Source: Candidatus Segetimicrobium genomatis | GTDB taxonomy: Bacteria; Sysuimicrobiota; Sysuimicrobiia; Sysuimicrobiales; Segetimicrobiaceae | Assembly: GCA_005882275.1 (NCBI GenBank) | Contig: VBAK01000165.1 | Span: 1 to 48,967, forward strand | DNA length: 48,967 nucleotides | Direction: 5' to 3' | Part shown: positions 7,750-16,513 of the stretch, one piece after another | Numbering within the stretch: the first letter of the stretch is position 1 | Layout: every line of letters begins with the position of its first letter | Translations under genes and position numbers: made by a program | The notes under the pieces: generated by a model | The model's database searches: none | What the model was told of the DNA's origin: nothing | What the model saw: the letters and a program-made list of their open reading frames with translations, nothing else

Positions 7750-8720
7750 ACGGTCGCCACAGCCTGATTCAGGATCCGGAAGAATCCCATCGCCGCGAAC
7801 GTGGTCAGGATCACCGTCACCACGCCGATCGCCGACGCGACGCCGATCGTCCAGTACTGGAACGCCGTGAGGTACACGTAGTACGGCAGGTTGGTGGTGG
7901 CGATCCCCGGCCCCCCTGAGGTCGCGACGAAGATCTCTCCGAACACCTGGACCAGGTAAATCGTGCCGAGGAGCATCGCGATCTGGACGTAGAGCCCCAG
8001 GTGCGGAAGGGTCACGAAACGGAAGACTCCGAGGGGCCCCGCGCCGTCGACGCGCGCGCTGTCGATGAGTTCGAGCGACACCGACTGCAATCCCGCCAGC
8101 AGCACCAGCATCATGAACGGGGTCCACTCCCACGTCACGATGGCGACGACGGAGAGCAGCGGGTGGGTCGCGAGCCAGTCCGGCCCGGGAAGGCCGGCCC
8201 CTCTGAGGACGTAATCGAACAGCCCGTACACCGGATTCAACAGCATGTTCTTCCACATCACCGCGCTGACCGTGGGCATGATCAGAAACGGCGAGATCAG
8301 CAACGTCCGCACAACGCCGCGTCCCGGGAACTCCCGGTGGAGCAGCAGGGCCAGCCCCAGCCCCAGCACGACCGTGAGCATCAGCAGGCTGAGGGTGATG
8401 ACCACGGTGTTGAGGATCACGGACCGGAAGATCGGGTCGTGGAGCACGATCTGCGCGTAGTTGGCCAGCCCGACGAAGCGCATCCCCAGCGTGGGCTGCA
8501 TCAGGTTCCAGAAGTGGAACGAGTAGTACAGGGTCAGCAGAAACGGCACCTGCGTCATGACCGCAAGGTAGATGAGCGCCGGGAGCAGCAGCACGAGCGC
8601 CGGCGTCCGATGCCGCGAGCCGGACGCGCGCGCCGCTTTCCGCGCCGGCGGCGCCGCGACAGACGGGGGCAGGCCCCCCCTCGCCCGCGGAGGCATCTCG
8701 CCTATTCTCTGGTTCGCCAT
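7746..8720 (-). CDS. Carbohydrate ABC transporter permease (MalF/UgpA-like)
   Basis: A 324-residue permease, longer at the N terminus than MalG-type partners. About 40 basic and proline-rich residues precede the first membrane segment (LVLLLPALIYLAVMTQVPF). The EAA loop reads DSARVDGAGPLGVFRFVTLP. It pairs with the MalG-like subunit to form the channel of a CUT1-type importer. ATG at 8720 is the start; no strong Shine-Dalgarno is visible, so translation may depend on coupling or on an unusual leader. The binding-protein gene ends 96 bases upstream on the same strand. No ATP-binding subunit gene is found in this operon. Confidence 0.92.
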   Translation of the reverse strand: MANQRIGEMPPRARGGLPPSVAAPPARKAARASGSRHRTPALVLLLPALIYLAVMTQVPFLLTLYYSFHFWNLMQPTLGMRFVGLANYAQIVLHDPIFRSVILNTVVITLSLLMLTVVLGLGLALLLHREFPGRGVVRTLLISPFLIMPTVSAVMWKNMLLNPVYGLFDYVLRGAGLPGPDWLATHPLLSVVAIVTWEWTPFMMLVLLAGLQSVSLELIDSARVDGAGPLGVFRFVTLPHLGLYVQIAMLLGTIYLVQVFGEIFVATSGGPGIATTNLPYYVYLTAFQYWTIGVASAIGVVTVILTTFAAMGFFRILNQAVATV

Positions 8721-8816
8721 GGCGCCGTGTCCCGGAAGGCCGGACTCGAGCGGAAGCCGATCGATGGGAGCCTCCGGCGGAGGATGCCGCGCCCTCCGCC
8801 CGGCTCCGCTGTGTCG

Positions 8817-10178
8817 CTACTTGAGGTACCCGGCCTGCTTCATCGTCTGCTCGACCGATTGCTGGGCCTTTTGCAGCGCGCTCGGAACCGTATCGGTGCC
8901 CGCGATCGCGGCGGCGATGAACTGGCTCACCGTCGTCCCCATCCCCGCAAACTCGGGGATCCCCACGTACTGGACTCCCGTGTACGGAACGTTCTCCAGC
9001 GTGGCGTTGGTTGGATCCGCCGTGTTGATCGAGTCCTCGACGACGGCGGCGAACGCGGCCACCCGCTTGTACCCGGGGGTGTTGTACGTCGAGTATCGTG
9101 TGCCGGGGGGCACGGCCACCCACCCACGGCTGCGGGCCACCAATTTGATGTAGTCGGGGCTGGTGGCCCACGTCAGGAACTTGAACGCCTCGGCCTTGTG
9201 CCTGCTCGATCCCTCCAGCCCCAGCGACCAGGCCCACAGCCAGTGGCTGCCCTTGGGCGTGACCTCGGTCGGGGCGTAGGCAAACCCGATGTTGCCCGCG
9301 ATCTTGGAGGTCTTCGGATCCGCCAGGTAACCGGCGGCGACCGTGGCATCCACCCACATGGCGGCGTTCCCCTGCGACATCAGCGTCTCCAATTCGGTGA
9401 AGCCCGAACTGGTGGCGCCCGGCTCGCCCGCGCTCCGCAGGAGGCCGGCATAGAACGTCACGGCGTTCGTGAACGCGGGGCTCGTCAGCTGCGGCTGCCA
9501 CGACATGTCAAACCAGCGGCCGCCGAACGTGTTGACGATCGTGTCCAGCACGGCGAGCTGCTCTCCCCATCCCGGCAGGCCCCGCAGCAGGATGCCGTAC
9601 ACCTTCTGCGAGGGATTGTGAATTTTCTTGGCGAAGCCGGCGACCTGATCCCACGTCGGATGGAGCGGCATGGTCAATCCGGCCCGGGCGAAGAGATCCT
9701 TCCGATAATAGGTCATGCTGCTTTCCGCATAGAACGGCAGCGTGTAGGCCTGTCCTCCCACGGTGAGGGCCTTCATCACGGGCTTCAACAGGTCTCCCCG
9801 ATCGTACGCCGCCGACTCCGCGCTGCTCATGCCGCTGAAAAACGGCTCGAGGGAGACCAGCCACTTGTTCTTGGCCCAGAAGGGGACCTCGTACGTCCCC
9901 ACCGTGACGATGTCGAAGCCCCCCGCGCCGGTGGCCACGTCCGTGGTCACCTTCTGGCGCAGATCGTTCTCAGGAAGCACGACATAGTTGACCTTGATGG
10001 TGGGATTCTTCGCCTCGAAATCCTTGGTCAGGCTCTGCATCACCACCATGTCGGGGTTGTTCACGGTCGCGATCGTGAGGGTCACGGAAGGAGCGGCCTG
10101 ACCCGTCCCCGTCACGAGGCCGGCGGCCACGATCATGACCACCGCGGTGAGCGCTAACGCCTGCCGTCGTCCCTGCAT
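8817..10178 (-). CDS. Extracellular sugar/polyol-binding protein of an ABC importer
   Basis: A 453-residue SBP_bac_1-family protein. The N terminus (MQGRRQALALTAVVMIVAAG, then a further ten residues to about GQA/AP) is a secretion signal without a lipobox, so the protein is probably secreted or periplasmic. The mature part starts SVTLTIATVNNPDMVVMQSL and continues with the alternating lobes of a cluster-1 sugar-binding protein. It gives the importer its specificity; homologues near MDR dehydrogenases often bind sugar alcohols, which is only suggestive here. ATG 10178 is preferred over earlier in-frame starts because GGGGGGAAAG precedes it and the signal peptide begins there. It is the first gene of the four-gene operon running to 5886. 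Confidence 0.92.
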   Translation of the reverse strand: MQGRRQALALTAVVMIVAAGLVTGTGQAAPSVTLTIATVNNPDMVVMQSLTKDFEAKNPTIKVNYVVLPENDLRQKVTTDVATGAGGFDIVTVGTYEVPFWAKNKWLVSLEPFFSGMSSAESAAYDRGDLLKPVMKALTVGGQAYTLPFYAESSMTYYRKDLFARAGLTMPLHPTWDQVAGFAKKIHNPSQKVYGILLRGLPGWGEQLAVLDTIVNTFGGRWFDMSWQPQLTSPAFTNAVTFYAGLLRSAGEPGATSSGFTELETLMSQGNAAMWVDATVAAGYLADPKTSKIAGNIGFAYAPTEVTPKGSHWLWAWSLGLEGSSRHKAEAFKFLTWATSPDYIKLVARSRGWVAVPPGTRYSTYNTPGYKRVAAFAAVVEDSINTADPTNATLENVPYTGVQYVGIPEFAGMGTTVSQFIAAAIAGTDTVPSALQKAQQSVEQTMKQAGYLK

Positions 10179-10465
10179 CGCTTTCCCCCCCTTGATCCGC
10201 GTCGCATCGCTGCCCGGCTCGTCGAGCGTGAGCCATCGTCGTACTCTCTTTCCCTTCAGACTCTCCCTGGGGAACTCCTCTCCGTGGTGGAAACGCCTGG
10301 GGCGAGACCTAGAGTAACTCCAGGCCACGCGCAGAAGAGGGAGCTGCCTTATAATGAGGGCGATGCGTAGCTGGGGGATCTACAAAGGCAAACGACCCAT
10401 GAATGACATCACGCCGCCCGGCCGGGATACGCTCGGCCGGACTCGACGCGGCAAAGGATGGGCGC
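10179..10465. promoter_or_regulatory. Divergent intergenic region with a plus-strand -10 box
   Basis: This 287-base gap separates the importer operon (minus) from the DinB-fold gene (plus). A perfect TATAAT stands at 10350-10355 on the plus strand, about 110 bases before the DinB start, without a good -35 partner. No convincing minus-strand promoter could be picked by eye for the importer operon. No regulator gene or RNA element was recognised here. Confidence 0.4.
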
Positions 10466-10924
10466 ATGGACGCGAGAACGTTCGTCACATACATGCTCGG
10501 CGTCTCTCACGATCGGCTGCGTGAAGCCGTCGACGGCGTCTCCGAGACGGATGCCCGGCGGGTGCTGGCCGGGAGGCTGACGCCGATCATCTGGCAGGTG
10601 GGACATCTCGCGCTGGTCGACGGAATCTACGTGCGGCGCGCCGGCGGGGACTCCCCGGTGCCCGCGCGCTACGCCGAACTCTTCAAACAGGGCAGCGGAG
10701 GAGAGCAGGACTACCCCCCGTTCCCGGAGGTCTGGAACGTCTTCGGCGCCACCCACCGCGCGCTGATCGACCGCGCCGGGGGCGCCGATTACCAGGCGCC
10801 GGTCGACGCGCCGTCCTACAAGACCGTCGGCGAGATGCTCATGTACTCCAGCTACCACCGCGGGTACCACATCGGCAAGATCATGACACTGCGGAGCCTG
10901 CTCGGAAAAGCCGTTGTGAGATAG
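10466..10924 (+). CDS. DinB-fold (DinB_2-like) putative metal-dependent enzyme
   Basis: A 152-residue four-helix protein of the DinB/YfiT superfamily. The three expected metal-binding histidines are visible: His in IWQVGHLALVDGIYV and the paired His-x3-His in YHRGYHIGKI near the C terminus. Members are metal enzymes or thiol-transferases (bacillithiol, mycothiol or maleylpyruvate type), often stress related; the reaction here is unknown. ATG 10466 is chosen over an upstream in-frame start because AAGGATGG lies at the right distance. The ABC ATPase gene begins 8 bases after the stop, so the two are probably one transcript. The functional link between them is not obvious. Confidence 0.8.
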   Translation: MDARTFVTYMLGVSHDRLREAVDGVSETDARRVLAGRLTPIIWQVGHLALVDGIYVRRAGGDSPVPARYAELFKQGSGGEQDYPPFPEVWNVFGATHRALIDRAGGADYQAPVDAPSYKTVGEMLMYSSYHRGYHIGKIMTLRSLLGKAVVR

Positions 10925-10932
10925 GCGCAGCC

Positions 10933-11772
10933 ATGAGACTGCAACTGGCTCGTCTCACGCTCGCGTACGGCGACCGGGTCGCGCTGCGCGAGCTCTCCGT
11001 CACCTTGGAAGGGCGGATCATCAGCCTGCTGGGGGCGAACGCGTCAGGGAAGACCTCGCTGCTCAAGATCCTGGCGGGCCTCGCCCCTCCGACCGATGGG
11101 CGCGCGCTCGTCGACGGGGAGGAAGTGCGGCCGGGTCAACGGCCGGGGATCTCCTATCTCCCCCAAGAGACCGGCTTCTTCCCGTTCGGGCAGCATCCCC
11201 GGGAAACCCTCTCGGGAGCCTTCCTTCTACGAGGGATCAAGAACTATGACCCGCGGGAGTTCCTCGCAGCGCTGGGCCTCGAGGAGGAAGACCGGAGCGC
11301 CGACGAGTTCTCCGGGGGGATGAAGCAGAAGCTCCGGATCGCCCAGGCCCTTGTGCACGCCCCCAGGCTGTTGCTCTTGGATGAACCGACGACCGGCCTG
11401 GACGTTCGCGAGCGGCTCCGCATCCTCCGCATGATCGAGCACCTGCGCGACCGCGTGTCCGTCGTATTCTCGACGCACCACCCGGAGGACGCCGCCGCCG
11501 TCGCGGACAACCTGCTGATCCTCCATCGAGGGCGCGCCGTCGCCGCGGGCAAGCCGGGGGAGATTCGCGCAATTGCGCACGACCGCGTCTTTGAAGTGTC
11601 GGTGTCCTCCCTGACCCTGCCGGTTGACCCGGACTACGAGATCGTCCGGGTCGACCGGGACAACGGCACCCTGGCGCTGCGCGTGGTAGGAAATCCCCCA
11701 CCGGGCGCGATCACTGTGCCGCCCCGACTCGAAGACGCCTACGTCCTCCTCACCCGGACCACACCTTTTTGA
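10933..11772 (+). CDS. ABC transporter ATP-binding protein without adjacent permease
   Basis: A 279-residue ATPase. Walker A is GANASGKTS (near residue 35), the Q-loop is YLPQETG, the signature is FSGGMKQKL, Walker B is LLLLDEP, and the H-loop His is in FSTHHPED. A C-terminal segment of about 70 residues after the ATPase core resembles the tails of CcmA/NatA-type exporters. These usually pair with a separate membrane subunit, but the following gene is an MFS transporter on the other strand and the preceding one is DinB-like. The membrane partner must therefore be elsewhere, or the protein acts without one. The start ATG at 10933 follows the DinB stop by 8 bases. Confidence 0.88.
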   Translation: MRLQLARLTLAYGDRVALRELSVTLEGRIISLLGANASGKTSLLKILAGLAPPTDGRALVDGEEVRPGQRPGISYLPQETGFFPFGQHPRETLSGAFLLRGIKNYDPREFLAALGLEEEDRSADEFSGGMKQKLRIAQALVHAPRLLLLDEPTTGLDVRERLRILRMIEHLRDRVSVVFSTHHPEDAAAVADNLLILHRGRAVAAGKPGEIRAIAHDRVFEVSVSSLTLPVDPDYEIVRVDRDNGTLALRVVGNPPPGAITVPPRLEDAYVLLTRTTPF

Positions 11773-11778
11773 AGTGCA

Positions 11779-12999
11779 TCACCGGCGTTCCGCCGCGGGA
11801 GCCGCCTGCGCGGTCTCGATCGCCGGCGCCAGGCGCCGGGTCCCGAGCGCCGAGATGCCCATCACCACGCCGGCGATGCCGAAGATCCAGCGGATGCCGA
11901 TCTCCGCGGACAGGAGCCCCCCCAGGAGCGGGCCGATCACGCTGCCCAGCATGATCGAGCTGCTCGTCAGCCCCATGATCCCGCCGAGGCGGTCCGAAGG
12001 GCACGTGCGGGCGACGCTGGCGTACAGCGGGGACAGCAACCCGCCCTGAAAGAACCCGAGGGCGGCGCGGAACACGAACAGCTGTGACGGCGACGTGGCC
12101 CCCGCCTGCGCGGCGTACGCCACCGCCGAGCCCCAGAGGGTGAGCGTCAGCACCCGGCGCTCCCCGCTCCGGTCGACCATCCGCCCCCACACCGGGGCGC
12201 CCAGCATCGAGGTCAGCCCCGTCACGGAGAAGAGGACGCCGGCCACGGTCGCCGCCCGCTCGGACGCCACCCCCAGCGTGCTGACGTAGACGGCAAAGAT
12301 CGGCTCGACGCTCATCACCGCGATCTGGCTCGTGCACAGCAGCAGCCCGGTCGTCCGAAGCGCGGGGGATCGGACGAAGTAGGCGAGGTTGGCCAGCACC
12401 CCGGGTCCGCCACGGCGCGCGCGCGCGGCCGGGATCTCCTCACGCGCGCCGCGCGCCACGACCGCGGCGGCGATCCAGCACATCGCCCCGGTGATCACGA
12501 ACACCGCCCGGTAGCCGACGAGGTCGGCGAGCGCGCCCCCCGCGAGCGGCCCAATGATGCCCCCGCCGGTGAGCGAGGTCTGGAGCAGCCCCAGCGCGGC
12601 GCCCATCCGGTCCGGGGGAAGCGTCGCGGTCACGAGCGCGTTGCCCGCCGCCACGAACCCGCTGACCCCGCCCTGGACGGCCCGGAGAGCCACCAATTGG
12701 CCCGGGCTTCCCACCGCGGCGGACAGCATGTTGGTCAGGCCGATGCCGAGCATCGCCCGCAGCACCATCATCTTCCGGCCGTACCGATCGCCGAGCACGC
12801 CCCAGAGCGGGGCGGCGAGGGTCTGCACGAGGAAGGGCGCCGCGAACAGGAACCCGCTCCACCGCTCCACGTCTTCGGTCGTCGCCACGCCGAGCGTCCG
12901 GAGATAGAAGGGGAGAAACGGCACGATCAGCGTGAGGCCCACCATGGCGAGAAACTGCGCCGCCCAGATCGCGTAGAGATTCCGCTGCCACTGCGGCAT
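11779..12999 (-). CDS. MFS transporter, multidrug-efflux type
   Basis: A 406-residue major facilitator with twelve predicted membrane helices. The loop 2-3 signature appears as GVLGDRYGRKMMVL and its second-half counterpart as PVWGRMVDRSGERRV. Motif C of the antiporter subfamilies appears as GGGIIGPLAGG, suggesting a proton-coupled exporter of the DHA1 type (TetA/MdtG relatives). The substrate cannot be predicted. The gene ends 6 bases from the stop of the convergent ABC ATPase gene and is divergent from the RraA-like gene. The start ATG at 12999 has only a weak GGGAC upstream. Confidence 0.9.
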   Translation of the reverse strand: MPQWQRNLYAIWAAQFLAMVGLTLIVPFLPFYLRTLGVATTEDVERWSGFLFAAPFLVQTLAAPLWGVLGDRYGRKMMVLRAMLGIGLTNMLSAAVGSPGQLVALRAVQGGVSGFVAAGNALVTATLPPDRMGAALGLLQTSLTGGGIIGPLAGGALADLVGYRAVFVITGAMCWIAAAVVARGAREEIPAARARRGGPGVLANLAYFVRSPALRTTGLLLCTSQIAVMSVEPIFAVYVSTLGVASERAATVAGVLFSVTGLTSMLGAPVWGRMVDRSGERRVLTLTLWGSAVAYAAQAGATSPSQLFVFRAALGFFQGGLLSPLYASVARTCPSDRLGGIMGLTSSSIMLGSVIGPLLGGLLSAEIGIRWIFGIAGVVMGISALGTRRLAPAIETAQAAPAAERR

Positions 13000-13095
13000 T
13001 ACGCCGTCCCGCAGACCGGCGGAGCCGGGAGGGGTCGCCTCCGGCCCGCGAGAATCTCACGCATGCATCCACGGCACGTCCAACGGAGGCGTTCC

Positions 13096-13785
13096 ATGGC
13101 CACCCGGCTCCCCCTCGACCGTCTCGCGGCCCTCCGGCAGTACTCAACCCCCACGGTCGCCAACGCCATCGAGACCTTCAACCTCCGGCCGCGAACGGCC
13201 GGGTTCATGTCCAGTCAGATCCGCTGCATCTTCCCGGAGCTCGGCGCGATGGTGGGGTACGCGTTTACGGCGACCATCCGGGCGAGCCAGCAGCCGCCGC
13301 CCGAGGCGGCCGCGCGGCGCCCCGCCTCGTGGCGGGGCCTGGAAGAGATCCCCGCCCCCCGGGTCATGGTCATCCAGGACCTGGACGATCCGCCCGGGGT
13401 CGGCGCGTTCTGGGGAGACGTGCAGAGCAACATCCACCGCGCGCTCGGCTGCATCGGCACGGTCACCAACGGCTCGGTCCGCGACCTGGACGAGGTCCGC
13501 AAGCTCAAGTTTCATTTCTTCGCCGGGAGCGTCTCCGTCTCCCACGCCTACGTCCACCTGGTCGATACCGGCGTACCGGTGCAGGTGGGCGGCCTGACGG
13601 TGCGGCCCGGTGACCTCCTGCACGGCGACCAGCACGGGGTCATCAGCGTTCCCCTGGAGATCGCGGGGCGGATCGCCGAGGGCGTGGAGAAGGTGGAGGC
13701 GGTGGAACGGCAGATCATCGCCTTCTGCCAGAGCCCGGGGTTCTCCCGGCGGGGGCTCGAAGACCTGTTCAAGACGCTGCGGTGA
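13096..13785 (+). CDS. RraA-like / HMG-CHA aldolase-fold protein
   Basis: A 229-residue member of the RraA family, which includes 4-hydroxy-4-methyl-2-oxoglutarate and 4-carboxy-4-hydroxy-2-oxoadipate aldolases and oxaloacetate decarboxylases. Typical elements are TPTVANAIETF at the start, the substrate-loop motif TNGSVRDLDEV around residue 125, and PGDLLHGDQHGVISVP near residue 175. ATG 13096 has GGAGG seven bases upstream and is preferred over longer in-frame starts. Its TGA overlaps the GTG of the next gene (GTGA), so it is translationally coupled to a ThDP enzyme. An aldolase/oxo-acid decarboxylase pair suggests degradation of a branched or aromatic oxo acid; that is inference. Confidence 0.85.
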   Translation: MATRLPLDRLAALRQYSTPTVANAIETFNLRPRTAGFMSSQIRCIFPELGAMVGYAFTATIRASQQPPPEAAARRPASWRGLEEIPAPRVMVIQDLDDPPGVGAFWGDVQSNIHRALGCIGTVTNGSVRDLDEVRKLKFHFFAGSVSVSHAYVHLVDTGVPVQVGGLTVRPGDLLHGDQHGVISVPLEIAGRIAEGVEKVEAVERQIIAFCQSPGFSRRGLEDLFKTLR

Positions 13786-15431
13786 CCGGCGCCATGCTGG
13801 CGAAGGTCGCGCTCTTCGAGATGCTCCGCGACCGCGGGATCCGGTATGTCTTCGGCAACCCCGGCACGACCGAGCTCAACTTCATGGAGATGTTCGCCGA
13901 CTACCCCGACGTCGCGTACATCCTGGGACTGCAGGACGCGATTCCCGTGGGGATGGCGTACGGCTACGCGCAGGCGACCGGCGCCCCGGCGTTCGTCAAC
14001 CTGCACATCACCCCCGGCGTGGCCAACGGGCTCGGCAACATCTTCAACGCCTACAAGGCCAAGACGCCGCTCGTCGTCACCGCCGGCCAGGTGGACCGCC
14101 GGATGATGCTGCAGGAGCCCACCTTGTGGAGCGACCTCGTGCGCCTCGCCTCCCCGTTCACGAAATGGGCGTACGAAGTCCGGACCGGCGCGGACATCCC
14201 GCTGGCGCTGGCGAGGGCGTTCAAGATCGCCGCCGCCCCTCCGGCGGGCCCGGTGTTCCTGTCCTTTCCGATGGATTGCCTCGACGAGGAAGCCGGCGGC
14301 CCGGCGCCCTGGACCGAGATCGCGGACGGCGGCTCCCCCGCCCCGGCCGTGCTCGACCGGGTCGCCGATGCGCTCGCGGGCTCGCGCGCGCCCATCCTCA
14401 TCGCCGGCCCGGGAGCGGCGACGCCCGCGGCCAGGACGGCGCTGGTCCAGATCGCGGAAGCGACCGGGGCGCGGGTGTACGGGGAGCGGCTGCCGGTGCG
14501 GTCGGTGTTCCCGACCGACCACCCCCAGTACGTCGGGATGCTCCTGTCGCTGTCGCAACTGCGCGCGGAGCTGGGGGGCGCGGACGTGGTCCTGATCGCC
14601 GGCGCCCGCAAGTTTGCCTCGCTGCTCTACACCCCCGCCGTGCAGCTCCCGCCCCGCATGACGGTGATTCACCTCGATACCGATCCCTGGGAGATCGGCA
14701 AGAACATTCCCGTCACGCTGGGCATCGTCGGGGACCTCGCCGCCATCCTGCCGGCCATCGCCGCGCGGCTTGCGGACCGGATGACGCCGGAGCGGCGGCA
14801 GGCCGCGGCGGCGCGGGCGGCGGAGGTCCGGCGGGAACGGGGCCGACGCGAAGAGGAATGGCGCGCGGCCGCCTCCCCTCCGGCCCCCGGCGGGCGGATG
14901 ACCCAGGAGTTCGTCTATCGAACCCTTGGAGAGATGATCGACGATACCGTCACCGTGGTGGACGAAGCCATCACGGCCGCGCGGATCGTCGATCGGTACC
15001 TGCCGTTCCACACCGAGCAGGCGTACCTCGGGCTCGCCGCGGGCTCCCTGGGGCTCGGCCTCCCGGCGAGCCTGGGGGCGCAGATGGCGTGGCCCGACCG
15101 GCGGGTGATCGCGACGATCGGCGACGGCTCGCTCATGTACGCCGTACAGGCGTTGTGGACCGCGGCCCGGTACCGGATCCCCGTGACCGTCCTGGTGATG
15201 GACAACCGCGCCTACCAGGTGCTCAAGGACGGGATGGCCACGTACAAAGGCGGCGCCGTTCCCCGGGAGCGGCTGGTCGGCATGGATCTCGATGCGCCGG
15301 TCGTGGATATCCCGGGCGTCGCCCAGGGGTTCGGGGTGCCGGCCCGCCTGATCACCCGGCCGGACGAACTCCGGGACGCGCTGGCAGAGCGCAGCAGCGG
15401 ACCGCGGCTCCTCGATGTGGTGATCGAGTGA
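13782..15431 (+). CDS. Thiamine-diphosphate enzyme, benzoylformate decarboxylase/acetolactate synthase-like
   Basis: A 549-residue three-domain ThDP enzyme: N-terminal Pyr domain (to about 175), central domain (about 195-330) and C-terminal PP domain (about 375-545). The PP motif GDGS...N starts near residue 447 (ATIGDGSLMYAVQ, Asn in VMDNRAYQ). The N terminus (VFGNPGTTELNFMEM) and the active-site His in FVNLHITPG resemble benzoylformate decarboxylase. The Glu that activates ThDP in that family (in the LQEA stretch) is Asp here, residue 52 in LGLQDA, and the second catalytic His region reads FASLLY without His. GTG 13782 overlaps the RraA-like stop; ATG 13794 is an alternative start. The reaction is therefore uncertain, although the fold is not. 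Confidence 0.88.
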   Translation: MTGAMLAKVALFEMLRDRGIRYVFGNPGTTELNFMEMFADYPDVAYILGLQDAIPVGMAYGYAQATGAPAFVNLHITPGVANGLGNIFNAYKAKTPLVVTAGQVDRRMMLQEPTLWSDLVRLASPFTKWAYEVRTGADIPLALARAFKIAAAPPAGPVFLSFPMDCLDEEAGGPAPWTEIADGGSPAPAVLDRVADALAGSRAPILIAGPGAATPAARTALVQIAEATGARVYGERLPVRSVFPTDHPQYVGMLLSLSQLRAELGGADVVLIAGARKFASLLYTPAVQLPPRMTVIHLDTDPWEIGKNIPVTLGIVGDLAAILPAIAARLADRMTPERRQAAAARAAEVRRERGRREEEWRAAASPPAPGGRMTQEFVYRTLGEMIDDTVTVVDEAITAARIVDRYLPFHTEQAYLGLAAGSLGLGLPASLGAQMAWPDRRVIATIGDGSLMYAVQALWTAARYRIPVTVLVMDNRAYQVLKDGMATYKGGAVPRERLVGMDLDAPVVDIPGVAQGFGVPARLITRPDELRDALAERSSGPRLLDVVIE

Positions 15432-15501
15432 GCCGGCCTGTTCGCGGGCGCCGCCGCGGTCTCGGGCGCCGCCGCGCGGCCTCCCGACCCCCGCAGCCCG
15501 G

Positions 15502-16419
15502 TCAGGATGTCAGCCCGGGATGCGGGTCCAGCCAGAAGAGCGGGTTCACCCAGCGCCCGTTCACGTAGAGCCCCCAGTGCAGGCTCGGCCCGGTCACCAG
15601 GCCGGTCGCCCCGATCCGGCCGATGAGGGCCCCGCGCGCGACGCGGTCCCCGGGGTGCACGGTGAACGACGAGAGGTGAATGAACTCGCTGAGCACCCCC
15701 TGGCCGTGATCGAGCACCACGGTGTTGCCTCCGAGCGGGAGGTTCTGGGCGAGGGCGACCACTCCCGCGTTGACGGCCACGACGGGATCGCCTTCCGCCC
15801 CCGCGAAATCGGCGCCCTGGTGCCACCACTCCCGGTGCCCGTTGTAGACGCTCTCCACGCCGTACGGCGAATCGATCGGCGCCGTCGACGGCGCCTGAAA
15901 GGGACCGGACCAATACGCCACCGGCGTGCGCCGCGCCAGCACCGGACCGATCGCCCGCCACTCGGTGTCCAGGTTCTTCGTGCTGACGAGGTCCATGGTG
16001 CCGGGCGGAAGCGTGAGGCTCCGGACCCCGAAGTGCCCCGAGCGGACCCGCACCGTCTGCGAATAGTGCTGCGGCGCCTTGGTCCCTTCGGTCACGGTGA
16101 CCGAAAGCGTATGGCCGCCGGTGGCGACATCGGGCGTGGTCCCGATCAGGACCCGCCGCTGGCCGTCGGGGAGGGAGAATACGGGGACGGCGTCGCCGTC
16201 GAAGCGGACGCGGACCGCCGCCGGAGGGGGCGCGGCAACGATGACGATCAGCGTGTCCCCCTGGACCGGCGAGGCCGGCGCGACCTTGATCGCATCCGGC
16301 GCCTCCCCCTGGGCGGACAGCGCCGGCGGGAGCACGGCGCACATCGTGCCCAGCAGGGCCAGAGCCACAGCCCCTGCGGCTCCGGCGCGAGCGCAAACGG
16401 CCCTACGGCGTGAGCTCAC
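15502..16419 (-). CDS. Secreted M23-family (LytM-type) metallopeptidase
   Basis: A 305-residue exported protein. A basic n-region followed by a hydrophobic stretch and ALSAQ forms the signal peptide. Two beta-sandwich regions follow, and the M23 domain occupies about residues 185-300. Zinc-site motifs are H-x3-D in WWHQGADF and the late His in SLHWGLYV, with a further His in EFIHLSS. Such enzymes cleave peptidoglycan cross-bridges or act as LytM activators outside the cytoplasm. The HxH of classical LytM is reduced to HWG, which is also seen in active relatives. The GTG start at 16419 has GAGGAGGG upstream. The gene is divergent from the SLH-domain gene, and both concern the cell envelope. 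Confidence 0.9.
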   Translation of the reverse strand: MSSRRRAVCARAGAAGAVALALLGTMCAVLPPALSAQGEAPDAIKVAPASPVQGDTLIVIVAAPPPAAVRVRFDGDAVPVFSLPDGQRRVLIGTTPDVATGGHTLSVTVTEGTKAPQHYSQTVRVRSGHFGVRSLTLPPGTMDLVSTKNLDTEWRAIGPVLARRTPVAYWSGPFQAPSTAPIDSPYGVESVYNGHREWWHQGADFAGAEGDPVVAVNAGVVALAQNLPLGGNTVVLDHGQGVLSEFIHLSSFTVHPGDRVARGALIGRIGATGLVTGPSLHWGLYVNGRWVNPLFWLDPHPGLTS

Positions 16420-16513
16420 TCAACCACCCTCCTCTTTATTCGGTAGTCTATACTATCGGTAGCAGATGCGGAGCACCGGCAATGGCAAACGGCACGTCCG
16501 GAGGTGGTCCCCC

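Noticed and set aside
6922-9501. One very long minus-strand open frame through both permease genes
   Set aside because: Only the last 275 codons are protein-like. The upstream part is the shadow of the MalF-like permease and binding-protein genes in another frame.
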